Shown: one piece after another, positions 19,545 through 28,388 of the stretch
How the letters are laid out: each line of letters starts with the position of its first letter
Numbering within the stretch: the stretch's first letter is position 1
From: Bacillus sp. ISL-41
GTDB taxonomy: Bacteria; Bacillota; Bacilli; Bacillales; Cytobacillaceae
Direction of reading: 5' to 3'
DNA: 47,443 nt
NCBI RefSeq assembly: GCF_018613235.1
Contig: NZ_JAGGQP010000028.1
Span: 1 to 47,443, forward strand
Made by a program: the position numbers and the translations under genes
The notes under the pieces: model-generated
Told to the model about the DNA's origin: nothing
The model's database searches: none
Seen by the model: only the letters and a program-made list of their open reading frames with translations

Positions 19545-20393
19545 ATGATTATTGTTGGCTTAACGGGCTGGGGAGACCATGACAGTTTATATGAAGGCAA
19601 GGTTTCACCGCGTGATAAACTGAAGGAGTACTCCAGCCACTTTCCTGCAGTTGAGGTCGATGCCTCTTTTTACGCTGTGCAGCCTGTGAGGAATGCCGCG
19701 AAATGGGTAGAGGATACACCGGACAATTTTCAGTTCATCGTGAAAGCGTACCAGGGAATGACCGGGCATCAGCGCGGCGAAATTCCTTTTACGGATAAAA
19801 ATGAAATGTTCAATGCCTACAAAGAGTCGCTCAAGCCTTATCTTGAGGCAAATAAGCATGCGATGACGCTTTTTCAGTTTCCGCCGTGGTTTGACTTGCG
19901 TAAGGAGAATGTCGATTATTTACGTTGGTGCCGCGATCAGATGGGGGATATAGACTGTGCGCTCGAGTTCCGCAACCAGTCATGGTTCAGAGATGAAATG
20001 CGCGAGAAGACACTGGATTTTATGAGAAAGGAAAAATGGATCCACAGCATTTGCGATGAACCGCAAGCAGGTGAGGGCTCCATTCCTACAGTTCTCGAAT
20101 CCACTTCAAAGGATAAGGTACTAGTCCGTTTTCACGGCCGCAATGTCCATGGCTGGAACAAGAAAGGGAAAGGCCAGGACTGGCGCGAAGTCCGCTATTT
20201 ATATCGCTATAATCAGGCAGAATTACAGGAATGGTCAGATAACCTGAAAAAACTAAACGAAAGTACTTCCCAGGTTTTCGCATTGTTCAACAACAATTCC
20301 GGCGGGGATGCTGCGGATAATGCTAAACAGATGGTCGAGCTATTGGATATCGAATATGAAGGGTTAAACCCGAGGCAGCTTGATTTGTTTTAG
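19545..20393 (+). CDS. yunF: DUF72 family protein YunF
   Basis: 282 aa, the same length as I recall for B. subtilis YunF. DUF72 proteins have a TIM-barrel fold of unknown reaction. Typical segments are GLTGWGDHDSLY at the N-terminus, FPAVEVDASFYAVQP, and the C-terminal NNNSGGDAADNAKQM. GGAGGTGCACAG precedes the ATG. yunD follows after 66 bases. Confidence 0.9.
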   Translation: MIIVGLTGWGDHDSLYEGKVSPRDKLKEYSSHFPAVEVDASFYAVQPVRNAAKWVEDTPDNFQFIVKAYQGMTGHQRGEIPFTDKNEMFNAYKESLKPYLEANKHAMTLFQFPPWFDLRKENVDYLRWCRDQMGDIDCALEFRNQSWFRDEMREKTLDFMRKEKWIHSICDEPQAGEGSIPTVLESTSKDKVLVRFHGRNVHGWNKKGKGQDWREVRYLYRYNQAELQEWSDNLKKLNESTSQVFALFNNNSGGDAADNAKQMVELLDIEYEGLNPRQLDLF

Positions 20394-20459
20394 ACATTTT
20401 GCACCCTCCTGGCACCATGCAGGGGGGCACTTCATTTTAAAAAGAGGATGGATGGTTAG

Positions 20460-21830
20460 ATGGAAGAAGTTATTCATATTTACCATACGAATGATTTGCA
20501 TAGCCATTTGGAGCACTGGCCAAGCATCCATAAGCTTGTGACAGAGCGAAGGCGCTGGCATGAAGAGGCCGGTGATGAGGTTCTTGTGTTCGATATTGGC
20601 GATCATATGGACCGCTGGCACCCTTTATCTGATGCGACAAGGGGAAAGGCGAATTGCCGACTTCTGAACGAAGCTGGCTACGATGCAGCGACGATAGGGA
20701 ATAACGAAGGCATCACTCTTCCTTTCGAGGATCTTGATTCAATGTATCTTGAAAAAGATTTCGAACTGCTGGCAGCGAACCTTTATAAACAGGATGGAAA
20801 CAGACCTGAGTGGGCGAAGCCCTATCATGTATACATAACAAGCAGCGGGACGAGAATCGGTGTTATTGGCGTCACAGTAAATTTTGCACGGTTTTATGCA
20901 CAGTTGGGCTGGAAGCTGAATGACCCGATTGATGAACTAGAAAAATGCATCGACCACCTGAGAGATGAAACCGACCTTATTATTCTCCTGTCACATCTAG
21001 GGATACATGATGATGAACTGATTGCCGCGAGGTTCCCGGAGATTGATGTCATTCTTGGCGGCCATACACACCATATTTTACACGAGGGCAAGGAGGTTGG
21101 CTCCACCTTGCTGGCGGGAGCAGGGAAGTTTGGGTACTATACCGGACATGTAACCCTGAAGCTGGATGTAAAAACTAAGCGGATTTTACACAGGAGAGCT
21201 GTTCTTTATGATATGAATGAGGCAGATCAGGCTCAAGGAGAAAAGGAAATGGCAGAAAGGTATTTTCTCGAAGGCAAAAGGCTGATGGCAGACAGTGTTG
21301 CATCTCTGCCGCAAGAATTAAAGGCAGATCCTCTCCAGCATTCTGAGCTTACAAAGCTGCTCACCCAGGCATTACGAGAATGGTGCAATGCCGATTGCGC
21401 CTTCATGAATGCCGGCATGATCCTAAAAGGCTTGGACCGGGGAGAAGTCACGAAATTCGACTTGCTGGAAATCTGTCCACATCCAATCAATCCTTGTACA
21501 ATCAGGATGTCAGGAGCAGAGTTAAAAGAAGTACTCCTTCAGACCAGAGATGAAAAATGGCCCCATCTGCAGATAAAGGGTCTTGGATTCCGCGGCACCG
21601 TCATGGGGATCATGGAGTACGATGGTATCGAGTTTCAGCAAAAAGGGAATGTACAGCAGGTTCTCATCAATGGAAAGCTGATAAACCCTAAGGAACACTA
21701 TACACTGGCCATTCCTGATATGTTCACATTCGGCCGCTTCTTCCCTGAAATCCAGCGTGCTGAGGAAAAACGATACTGGCTTCCGGAATTCCTTCGCAAT
21801 TTGCTTGAGTGGAAGCTGGCGTCTTATTAG
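20460..21830 (+). CDS. yunD: Metallophosphatase of the 5'-nucleotidase/UDP-sugar hydrolase family, YunD
   Basis: 456 aa two-domain enzyme. The N-terminal metallophosphatase domain has IYHTNDLHSH, FDIGDHMDRW, ATIGNNEG, LLSHLGIHDDE and GGHTHH, the ligands for two metals. The C-terminal 5'-nucleotidase domain starts near residue 270. Unlike secreted UshA it has no signal peptide, so it probably acts in the cytoplasm; the substrate is not known. It is paired with yunF and yunC as in B. subtilis. Confidence 0.9.
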   Translation: MEEVIHIYHTNDLHSHLEHWPSIHKLVTERRRWHEEAGDEVLVFDIGDHMDRWHPLSDATRGKANCRLLNEAGYDAATIGNNEGITLPFEDLDSMYLEKDFELLAANLYKQDGNRPEWAKPYHVYITSSGTRIGVIGVTVNFARFYAQLGWKLNDPIDELEKCIDHLRDETDLIILLSHLGIHDDELIAARFPEIDVILGGHTHHILHEGKEVGSTLLAGAGKFGYYTGHVTLKLDVKTKRILHRRAVLYDMNEADQAQGEKEMAERYFLEGKRLMADSVASLPQELKADPLQHSELTKLLTQALREWCNADCAFMNAGMILKGLDRGEVTKFDLLEICPHPINPCTIRMSGAELKEVLLQTRDEKWPHLQIKGLGFRGTVMGIMEYDGIEFQQKGNVQQVLINGKLINPKEHYTLAIPDMFTFGRFFPEIQRAEEKRYWLPEFLRNLLEWKLASY

Positions 21831-21976
21831 ATTAATCCGGCGAGCTTTAATGGACTTCTGTCCAATTTAATGAGCTGAAATTCTCAAACAATTTTCACCA
21901 TTATGTGATCAAAATATCACGCTTTTCCCCTCTCCTTCATAGAGTGTTATTGGGATTGAAGGAAGGAGTTGTGGTC

Positions 21977-22279
21977 ATGATCGACATGTCACCTATAGAA
22001 ATAGAAGGCAGGACGTTTTTATGTATTTCTGTAAAACTGCCAAAGACAAACCTGCTTGTCGTTACAGGAGATAAAGGATATATTATGTGCGGCGCTCTGG
22101 ATGTCGCACTTCTCAATGAAAAACTAAAGGGCAGGAAGGTTATTGCCGGCAGGGCGGTTGGAGTAAAAACGATTGAAGAATTGCTTGAAGCCCCGCTGGA
22201 GTCCGTTACGTATGAAGCGGAGAATCTTGGTGCAACAAAAGGTATGGTCGGCAAAGAAGCATTATTGCTCATGAATTAA
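21977..22279 (+). CDS. yunC: DUF1805 family protein YunC
   Basis: 100 aa, function unknown. It matches the DUF1805/YunC family in KLPKTNLLVV, GYIMCGALDVALLNEKL and AGRAVGVKTIEELL. Start is ATG 21977, 8 bases after GGAAGGAG. The open frame runs back to 21905, but that part is not conserved in what I know of YunC. Confidence 0.88.
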   Translation: MIDMSPIEIEGRTFLCISVKLPKTNLLVVTGDKGYIMCGALDVALLNEKLKGRKVIAGRAVGVKTIEELLEAPLESVTYEAENLGATKGMVGKEALLLMN

Positions 22280-22306
22280 AAGACAGCCTGAGCGGGCTGT
22301 CTTTTT
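22278..22306 (+). terminator. Intrinsic terminator after yunC
   Basis: 11-bp perfect stem AAAAGACAGCC / GGCTGTCTTTT with a 6-base loop, then TG. Confidence 0.85.
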
Positions 22307-22534
22307 GCGTGATTATGTGAATATATTGTGGCGATTGTTAAGAATGAATACAGCTATCCGATATATTAACTGAACTGCTTTTTTCCCAACTCGAAAAACA
22401 AAAGGTATCACCACACGAATAATTATTGTGATAGAATATAAGAAAATATTGTCGTTTTATGTAAAATTTTCTTTTTTTCGAAAGTTATCGGCGGAATCAG
22501 CCAACACCAACTAACAGATAAAGTGGGAATAGAC

Positions 22535-23644
22535 ATGAGACTCGTAGCCACCACATCGGTAGAGGAAGGGGCTTTACTCGGAAAAGCCATCTATAATGAC
22601 AAGGGCCAAATCCTGCTCAATGTGGGTGCGCGGCTCGAGCGAAAGATTCTGAATCGGCTTGAAGAATTTGGAATTGATTATATATATATCATGGATCCTG
22701 ATACCGAAGATATTATCGTGGAAAATTCGATATCAGATGACCTGCGGATCAATGCGATCATGACGATTGGTGAAACGTTCAAGCAGATTCAGCTGGATTC
22801 AAAGATATCGCAAACCTTCGTACTCGAAAAATCGGCGAGGAAATTCAAGAGGCTGGTTGTTGCTTTGCTTGATGAACTGAACAGCAGCAAGGAGCTATTA
22901 AATCTTCTTTCTGATGTATTCATTCATGACCACTATATCTTTTCACATTCTCTGAATGTAACACTCTACGCACTTGCGATTGGAATAGAAATGAAGCTGT
23001 CCCCAAAGGAACTGGAACAGCTTGGACTGGGAGCAATTTTGCATGATGTTGGGAAAATGAAGGTGCCTGAGGACATTTTAGCGAAACCAGGCAAGCTGAC
23101 TGCGGAAGAGTTCCAGGTCATTAAGGCTCATGCCGAGGATGGCTTTCAGCTGCTAAGGAATATCCCGACTGTCCCGCTGATAGTCGCCCATTGTGCATAT
23201 CAGCATCATGAACGGTTGAATGGTGCAGGATATCCCCGTGGATTGAAGGAGGATGAAATCCACTTATTTGGTAAAATTCTTGGTGTGGCTGATGTGTTTG
23301 ATGCGGTTACATCTAATCGTGTTTACAGACCTGCCATGCTGCCGCATGAAGGACTTGAAATACTTTATTCAGGCTCAGGCAGCCTGTTTGATCCGAAAGT
23401 GGTCGACGCCTTCCGGAGGGCTGTGGCGATCTATCCGGTCGGTTTGACAGTCATCCTGAGTGATGGACGCAAGGGAGTTGTGGCCGAACAGAATCCCGGC
23501 TTAAGTGAGCGGCCTGTTGTCCGTGTACTGGAGGAAAACGGCCAAAAAGTTGCACCGTATCATCTTGATTTGCAATCACATCTATCCCTGATGATTGTCA
23601 GCTGCGATACGATCATTAAATATGAGTACGCTAATAATCTATGA
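22535..23644 (+). CDS. HD-GYP domain phosphodiesterase
   Basis: 369 aa. About 100 N-terminal residues of unknown fold precede an HD-GYP domain with HD at 170-171 (ILHDVGK), HHE at 224-226 and GYP at 232-234 (HHERLNGAGYP), plus GVADVFDAVTSNRVYRP. This domain degrades cyclic-di-GMP. All the key metal-binding positions look intact, so activity is likely. There is no membrane segment. I use ATG 22535; GTG 22523 is four codons earlier with no better site. It lies between yunC and yunB and should signal independently of them. Confidence 0.88.
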   Translation: MRLVATTSVEEGALLGKAIYNDKGQILLNVGARLERKILNRLEEFGIDYIYIMDPDTEDIIVENSISDDLRINAIMTIGETFKQIQLDSKISQTFVLEKSARKFKRLVVALLDELNSSKELLNLLSDVFIHDHYIFSHSLNVTLYALAIGIEMKLSPKELEQLGLGAILHDVGKMKVPEDILAKPGKLTAEEFQVIKAHAEDGFQLLRNIPTVPLIVAHCAYQHHERLNGAGYPRGLKEDEIHLFGKILGVADVFDAVTSNRVYRPAMLPHEGLEILYSGSGSLFDPKVVDAFRRAVAIYPVGLTVILSDGRKGVVAEQNPGLSERPVVRVLEENGQKVAPYHLDLQSHLSLMIVSCDTIIKYEYANNL

Positions 23645-23701
23645 TTTTGTATTGCTGGTTGAATAGTCCAAGCAGTATTAGAACAAGTTTTTAGGCTAGT
23701 T

Positions 23702-23745
23702 CCCCCCTTTGAAGCATACATATAGCTTTAGAGGGGGGATTTGTT
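23702..23745 (+). terminator. Hairpin that ends the HD-GYP unit and buries the yunB ribosome site
   Basis: CCCCCC (23702-23707) pairs with GGGGGG (23733-23738), and the stem continues inward through TTTGAAGC / GCTTTAGA with G-U pairs to a 9-base loop. ATTTGTTTT follows, as in a terminator. The GGGGGG is also the ribosome site for the yunB TTG start at 23746. The loop region holds CATACATA, which resembles a sigma-E -10 box. Confidence 0.65.
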
Positions 23746-24504
23746 TTGGCAAAATTCGGCCGGCGGCTGCCTCGGAAAGGGCCCTTGCCTTTCAGGTATG
23801 TATTCCTGCTGACATTCGTCTTTTTTTCCTTTTCAACAGCAGGAGGATTGTGGATTATAGATAAAGGGCTCGAGCCCACATTGATGAACTACGCTGAATC
23901 CCAGACAAGAAAGATTGCCACCCTGGTCATTAACAAGGCCATCAATAAAAAAATTGCCAATGGGATGGACATTGATAAAGTAATCGAGTTCGTTCCGGTG
24001 GATGGCGGCACGACCACTGTAGTGAAGTTCAATACTGAGATTATCAACAGGGTAAAAGCGGAAACGACTAACATCGTGCAAATGAACCTGAAGGAAGCAG
24101 AAAGAGGGAACCTGACCTCTCTTGAGATGCTTTCGGATGTCGAACTGGTCACCGATGAGGAGGATAGGGAAGCGGGAATCATTTATTATGTACCATTGGG
24201 CCAGGCAACAAACAACGCGCTTCTTGGTAACATGGGGCCAAGGGTGCCGGTAAAATTCAGCGCCATCGGTGATGTGACAGCTGATGTTGTGTGGGAGACA
24301 GAAGAACATGGAATCAACAATACATTGATTAATGTTTCGGTCAGGGTAAAAGTAAATGTACAGATCATCATTCCTTTCGCGACTGAAATTGCGACTGTGC
24401 AGGAAAATATTCCAATTGGCAGCTTCTACTATCCAGGAAAAGTTCCACAGTTCTACAATGGCGGCGGAGATACATCACCAGCCATCCAGCTTCCTGGAGA
24501 ATAA
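23746..24504 (+). CDS. yunB: Sporulation protein YunB
   Basis: 252 aa with one N-terminal membrane segment (FRYVFLLTFVFFSFSTAGGLWII) and a large domain on the far side. The family pattern is clear: TLMNYAESQTRKIAT, YYVPLGQATNNALLGNMGPRVPVKF, and the end PGKVPQFYNGGGD. In B. subtilis it is made in the mother cell under sigma-E and is needed for normal sporulation; its molecular job is not known. TTG 23746 is the start, 8 bases after a run of six G. Confidence 0.92.
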   Translation: MAKFGRRLPRKGPLPFRYVFLLTFVFFSFSTAGGLWIIDKGLEPTLMNYAESQTRKIATLVINKAINKKIANGMDIDKVIEFVPVDGGTTTVVKFNTEIINRVKAETTNIVQMNLKEAERGNLTSLEMLSDVELVTDEEDREAGIIYYVPLGQATNNALLGNMGPRVPVKFSAIGDVTADVVWETEEHGINNTLINVSVRVKVNVQIIIPFATEIATVQENIPIGSFYYPGKVPQFYNGGGDTSPAIQLPGE

Positions 24505-24570
24505 AAACAGTTGTCAAGTTAACGATATTGTTATATTATAAAACCAATTGAATAATAAACCACATCATTC

Positions 24571-24818
24571 CGATGGGGTAGAGGCGCAGGATTCAATAGT
24601 AAGCTGTGTGAGGATGACAACGTTGATCACAGCTCAAAGGGAATTTTGCCGAAGCAATAATAAGGTGAGTCACACTTTTTATTGCTGGGGATACTTTGAA
24701 CAAGAGTATCACTGTCATTATGGAGGAATATCCATAATGGGGAGCTACAGATCGTGATGGAGACACTAGTTGCTTACTAAGGGCAGCGATAGAATGTTCT
24801 CTATCGTTGCCCTTTTTT
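24571..24818 (+). ncRNA. Lysine riboswitch (L-box) with terminator
   Basis: Conserved L-box parts appear in order: TAGAGGCGCAG near 24579, GTTGATCACAGCTCAAAGGG near 24622, GCCGAAGC at 24648-24655, ATTGCTGGGGAT near 24681, CTGTCATTATGGAGG at 24712-24726, and GGAGCTAC, whose CTAC closes P1 with GTAG near 24577. The expression platform is a 12-bp terminator: GGGCAGCGATAG (24781-24792) with CTATCGTTGCCC (24801-24812) and six T. It should turn off the next gene when lysine is plentiful. It fills the 395-base gap after yunB. Confidence 0.93.
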
Positions 24819-24899
24819 GTATTTTTTTAAAAGGAAGTAACTAAACTCTTTTCATGTAAAAAGTTTCCCCCTGTCAAAAACAAGGAGGAGAAAGAAAGA

Positions 24900-26486
24900 A
24901 TGGAAAACACAATTTTTTCATTGCTGCCGCCATTAGTGGCAATCTTGATGGTAGTGATCACAAGGCGAGTGCTGTTGTCATTAGGGACAGGCATCGTCGC
25001 AGCTGCTTTTTTGCTGGCTGAATTTAATATCGCAGACACATTTGCTATTATGTGGGACGCGGCTAAAGGAATCGTTGTCGCTGACGGGGAATTGAACACA
25101 TATAGCTTGTACATCATCCTTTTCTTATTATTATTAGGTACAATTACAGCGTTCATTTCCATTTCTGGCGGTAGCCGTGCGTTTGGCGAATGGGCGATGA
25201 AGCGTGTGAAAACAAGAGTCGGAGCACAGCTTGTCGGTGCATTTTTGGGAGTTATTATTTTCATTGATGATTATTTCAATGCTCTGGCAGTTGGCCAAAT
25301 CACACGTCCAATCACTGACCGACAGAAGGTTTCGCGGGCCAAACTCGCATATATTATTGATTCAACCTCAGCACCTATGTGTGTCATCTCACCGATTTCC
25401 AGCTGGGGTGCATACATTATTGCTTTGATCGGTACAATCCTTGCTGCACACGGTGTTAATGAATATAGTGCGTTCTCAGGATTCATGCAAATTGTGCCAA
25501 TGAACTTCTACGCACTTGCAGCATTATCAATGGTCTTTATCGTAGCTCTTCGAAACATCGAAATTGGGCCTATGAAAAAGCATGAAGAACGTGCAATCAT
25601 GGAAGGAATTGTCGTTCCTCAGGACAAGCCTGTACCTGGTGAACTGAAGGATGACCTGCCTACAAGCACAAAAGGGACAGTTGGAGACCTTGTATGGCCG
25701 ATTGTTGCCCTTGTCGCTGGAACAGTTGGCATGATGCTTTGGACTGGCGCAAGCGCCGTTGAAGGTGAAGTAACCATTTTCGGCATTTTTGAAAACACAG
25801 ATGTTACTAAGTCACTTGTAACTGGTGGATTGCTTGGCCTAGCTGTAGCGTTGATTCTCTTTGTTAGACAGGCAGTTGTTTTAAAAGGCGTCAATGCCAG
25901 TGTATTTGGAAAAGGAATGGTTGAAGGCATTAAATCCATGCTTCCGGCTATTTATATCTTGTTCTTCGCATGGGTCATTGTTGATTTGATTGGCAGACTT
26001 GAAACCGGCAAGTATCTTGCTGGTATTGTTGAAAGCTCGAATATCAATATCTCGTTCCTGCCGTTCCTGCTATTCCTAGTAGCTGGAATCATGGCTTTCT
26101 CAACAGGAACTTCATGGGGATCGTTCGGCATCCTGCTGCCAATTGCAGGGGATATTGCAGCTGCAGCTGATATCACTATGATGCTGCCAGCATTGGCAGC
26201 TGTATTGGCGGGCGCAGTTTTTGGTGACCACTGTTCACCAATTTCCGATACCACGATCCTGTCATCAACCGGGGCTGGCTCACATCACTTAGACCATGTC
26301 ATGACTCAGCTTCCATACGCTTTGATTTCTGCGGCGATTTCATCTGTTGGATTCCTGATCATTGGTTTCACTGGAAGCACGGTGGGTGCACTTGCAGCTG
26401 TGGCAATTTTGCTTATTGCTTTTGCTTTCATTTTCGGAAGCAAGACAACCCAGGAAGAAGTGCTAAAAGAAAATCTTGCAGAATAA
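24900..26486 (+). CDS. NhaC-family transporter, probable lysine transporter
   Basis: 528 aa polytopic membrane protein of the NhaC sodium/proton antiporter superfamily, with about twelve hydrophobic helices. Typical segments are FIDDYFNALAVGQITRPITD, DSTSAPMCVISPISSWGAY and GDHCSPISDTTILSSTGAGSHHLDH. The lysine riboswitch directly upstream argues that it moves lysine rather than sodium alone; comparative work on L-boxes predicted such NhaC-type lysine transporters under the name lysW. Annotation pipelines would call it a sodium/proton antiporter. GGAGGAG precedes the ATG. Confidence 0.85.
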   Translation: MENTIFSLLPPLVAILMVVITRRVLLSLGTGIVAAAFLLAEFNIADTFAIMWDAAKGIVVADGELNTYSLYIILFLLLLGTITAFISISGGSRAFGEWAMKRVKTRVGAQLVGAFLGVIIFIDDYFNALAVGQITRPITDRQKVSRAKLAYIIDSTSAPMCVISPISSWGAYIIALIGTILAAHGVNEYSAFSGFMQIVPMNFYALAALSMVFIVALRNIEIGPMKKHEERAIMEGIVVPQDKPVPGELKDDLPTSTKGTVGDLVWPIVALVAGTVGMMLWTGASAVEGEVTIFGIFENTDVTKSLVTGGLLGLAVALILFVRQAVVLKGVNASVFGKGMVEGIKSMLPAIYILFFAWVIVDLIGRLETGKYLAGIVESSNINISFLPFLLFLVAGIMAFSTGTSWGSFGILLPIAGDIAAAADITMMLPALAAVLAGAVFGDHCSPISDTTILSSTGAGSHHLDHVMTQLPYALISAAISSVGFLIIGFTGSTVGALAAVAILLIAFAFIFGSKTTQEEVLKENLAE

Positions 26487-26493
26487 TGAAAAG

Positions 26494-26519
26494 GCTGTCT
26501 GAAATTCAGACAGCTTTTT
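26494..26519 (+). terminator. Intrinsic terminator after the NhaC-type gene
   Basis: GCTGTCTGAA pairs with TTCAGACAGC, followed by TTTTTC. Confidence 0.88.
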
Positions 26520-26621
26520 CATATTTTCAAGAAAGTGGGAATAGAATCCTAATTAATAGGGTTATTGGTATAGTTGGGAAAAATTTTTTAGGAATATTTT
26601 TATTATGACCAAAATAATATT

Positions 26622-26650
26622 TTGACAAGCAATTAAAAACTAGCTATACT
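26622..26650 (+). promoter_or_regulatory. Sigma-A-type promoter for the sodium symporter
   Basis: Perfect TTGACA (26622-26627), 17-base spacer, TATACT (26645-26650). Confidence 0.85.
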
Positions 26651-26735
26651 ATTCCTAGACTAAATAATCTGAAAATATAAAACTTTCTAATTCATCAATA
26701 TTTTCCAGGTGATTAGAAGGCGAGGGGGATTCAAA

Positions 26736-28247
26736 ATGGAAAATCGTCCACAGTGGGGAACAAGGGCGGGATTTATTCTTGCCGCGGTAGGATCGGCAGT
26801 TGGGTTGGGAAATATTTGGCGCTTTCCGGGAGTAGCTTATGAGAATGGAGGGGGAGCATTTTTCTTCCCATACCTATTCGCACTCTTGACAGCAGGTATT
26901 CCAATTTTGATTTTGGAATTCACAATTGGCCATAAATACCGTGGTTCAGCACCATTAAGCTACTTCAGGATGCGTAAAGGTGCCGAGTGGATTGGCTGGT
27001 GGCAGCTTGCCGTTTCTTTTGTCATCTCGACTTACTATGCAGTCATTATTGCATGGGCAATGTCTTACGCTTATTTCTCGCTAAGCAAGCAATGGGGAGA
27101 CGATCCGCTGACTTTCCTTGTCGGTGACTATCTAAAAGTAGTTGACGCTGGCCAGGTTGGAAGTATCGTACCTGGTGTATTCCTTCCATTGGTCATTGTA
27201 TGGGTCATCACTCTTGGTATTTTGTTCAAGGGAGTAAAGAAAGGTATTGAGGTTGCGAACAAGATTTTTATTCCTGCACTTGTTGTTTTATTCTTTGTGA
27301 TTGTTGTTCGCGCTTTAACCCTGGATGGAGCAATTGATGGCGTCAACGCATTCTTCAAGCCAGACTGGAGCCAGATCTTTAATGGTAAAGTATGGGTTGC
27401 GGCATATGGACAGATTTTCTTCAGTTTATCCATTGCTTTTGCCATCATGATCACTTACTCAAGCTATCTTCCTAAGAAATCTGATATTACAAACAACGCA
27501 TTCATTACAGCTTTTGCTAACTCTTCTTTTGAGTTGCTGGCTGGTATCGGGGTGTTCGCAGCATTGGGCTTCATGGCCATGCAGCAGGGAGCTCCAATCG
27601 ATGAAGTGGTAAGCAAAGGGGTAATCCTGGCGTTCGCGGTATTCCCGCAGATCATCAATGAATTACCGGCGTTCAGTGCAGCGTTCGGAGTACTATTCTT
27701 CGTCAGCTTGACTCTGGCAGGACTTTCTTCATTGATTTCAATCGTAGAGACTTATGTTGCTGGTGTTCAGGACAAATTCAATGTTTCCCGTACAAAGGCA
27801 GTGGCAATCGGCGGCGGTTTGTCTGCTTTGATCTCCATCCTGTTCGCAACACAGGGCGGCTTGAATTTCCTTGATACAGCAGATGCATTCATCAATAACT
27901 ATGGTGTTGCTCTTGCGGGTCTTGTAGAAGTAGTCTTCATTGTATGGGTAGCGAAGGAACTGACTAACCTGCAAAATCATGCAGATGCCATCTCAGATAT
28001 TCGCCTTGGCAGCTGGTGGGTCATCTCTTTGAAATACATCACTCCAGTCGTTCTGGGTATCATGATGGTCATGAACATCATGTCAGATATCAAAACGAGC
28101 TATGGCGGTTATCCGGTCATGTTCAATGTCTACTTCGGATGGCTTGTAGCAATCGGTGCGATTTTGGTCGGGTTCATTTTCGCAAAGGCAAAGAAGTGGG
28201 ATGCAGCACTTTATGAAATTCCACAAGACAAGGGGGTTTCTAAATAA
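26736..28247 (+). CDS. Sodium-dependent NSS (SNF) family amino-acid symporter
   Basis: 503 aa with eleven to twelve membrane helices. It has the NSS signature near the N-terminus (AAVGSAVGLGNIWRFPGVAYENGGGAFFFPY), the unwound helix 1 that binds sodium and substrate in LeuT. The small MetS-type subunit encoded next suggests a MetPS-like methionine or alanine importer. Start ATG 26736 follows GAGGGGGAT; the GTG at 26709 lacks a site. Confidence 0.92.
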   Translation: MENRPQWGTRAGFILAAVGSAVGLGNIWRFPGVAYENGGGAFFFPYLFALLTAGIPILILEFTIGHKYRGSAPLSYFRMRKGAEWIGWWQLAVSFVISTYYAVIIAWAMSYAYFSLSKQWGDDPLTFLVGDYLKVVDAGQVGSIVPGVFLPLVIVWVITLGILFKGVKKGIEVANKIFIPALVVLFFVIVVRALTLDGAIDGVNAFFKPDWSQIFNGKVWVAAYGQIFFSLSIAFAIMITYSSYLPKKSDITNNAFITAFANSSFELLAGIGVFAALGFMAMQQGAPIDEVVSKGVILAFAVFPQIINELPAFSAAFGVLFFVSLTLAGLSSLISIVETYVAGVQDKFNVSRTKAVAIGGGLSALISILFATQGGLNFLDTADAFINNYGVALAGLVEVVFIVWVAKELTNLQNHADAISDIRLGSWWVISLKYITPVVLGIMMVMNIMSDIKTSYGGYPVMFNVYFGWLVAIGAILVGFIFAKAKKWDAALYEIPQDKGVSK

Positions 28248-28348
28248 TGGATGCTAGCGCAGTAGCAATGATGGTCACTGGTATGGTCATTATCTGGGGA
28301 GGACTTGCAGCAAGTGTTTTATATGCTGTCAAGAAAGCCCGTTCATAA
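28247..28348 (+). CDS. metS: MetS-type small subunit of the NSS transporter (33 aa)
   Basis: The 33-residue frame MDASAVAMMVTGMVIIWGG... is one hydrophobic helix followed by a short basic tail (KKARS). Its ATG shares one base with the stop of the symporter (TAATG), and AGGGGG lies 11 bases upstream. Size, topology and coupling match the MetS family, the small subunit of MetP/MetS-type methionine and alanine importers. It is too short for most gene callers. A terminator follows after 5 bases. Confidence 0.85.
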   Translation: MDASAVAMMVTGMVIIWGGLAASVLYAVKKARS

Positions 28349-28353
28349 AAAGG

Positions 28354-28383
28354 AAAGGCCAACCGGAATGGTTGGCCTTTTTG
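28354..28383. terminator. Bidirectional terminator between metS and lytH
   Basis: 11-bp perfect stem AAAGGCCAACC / GGTTGGCCTTT, with T tracts on both strands, between convergent genes. Confidence 0.88.
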
Positions 28384-28388
28384 AATGC

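Noticed and set aside
19294-19548. 84-aa open frame before yunF
   Set aside because: It runs through the AT-rich TGCRAT array, lacks a ribosome site and overlaps the yunF start.
24548-24757. 69-aa open frame upstream of the NhaC-type gene
   Set aside because: It lies entirely in the lysine riboswitch, whose conserved sequence explains the region.
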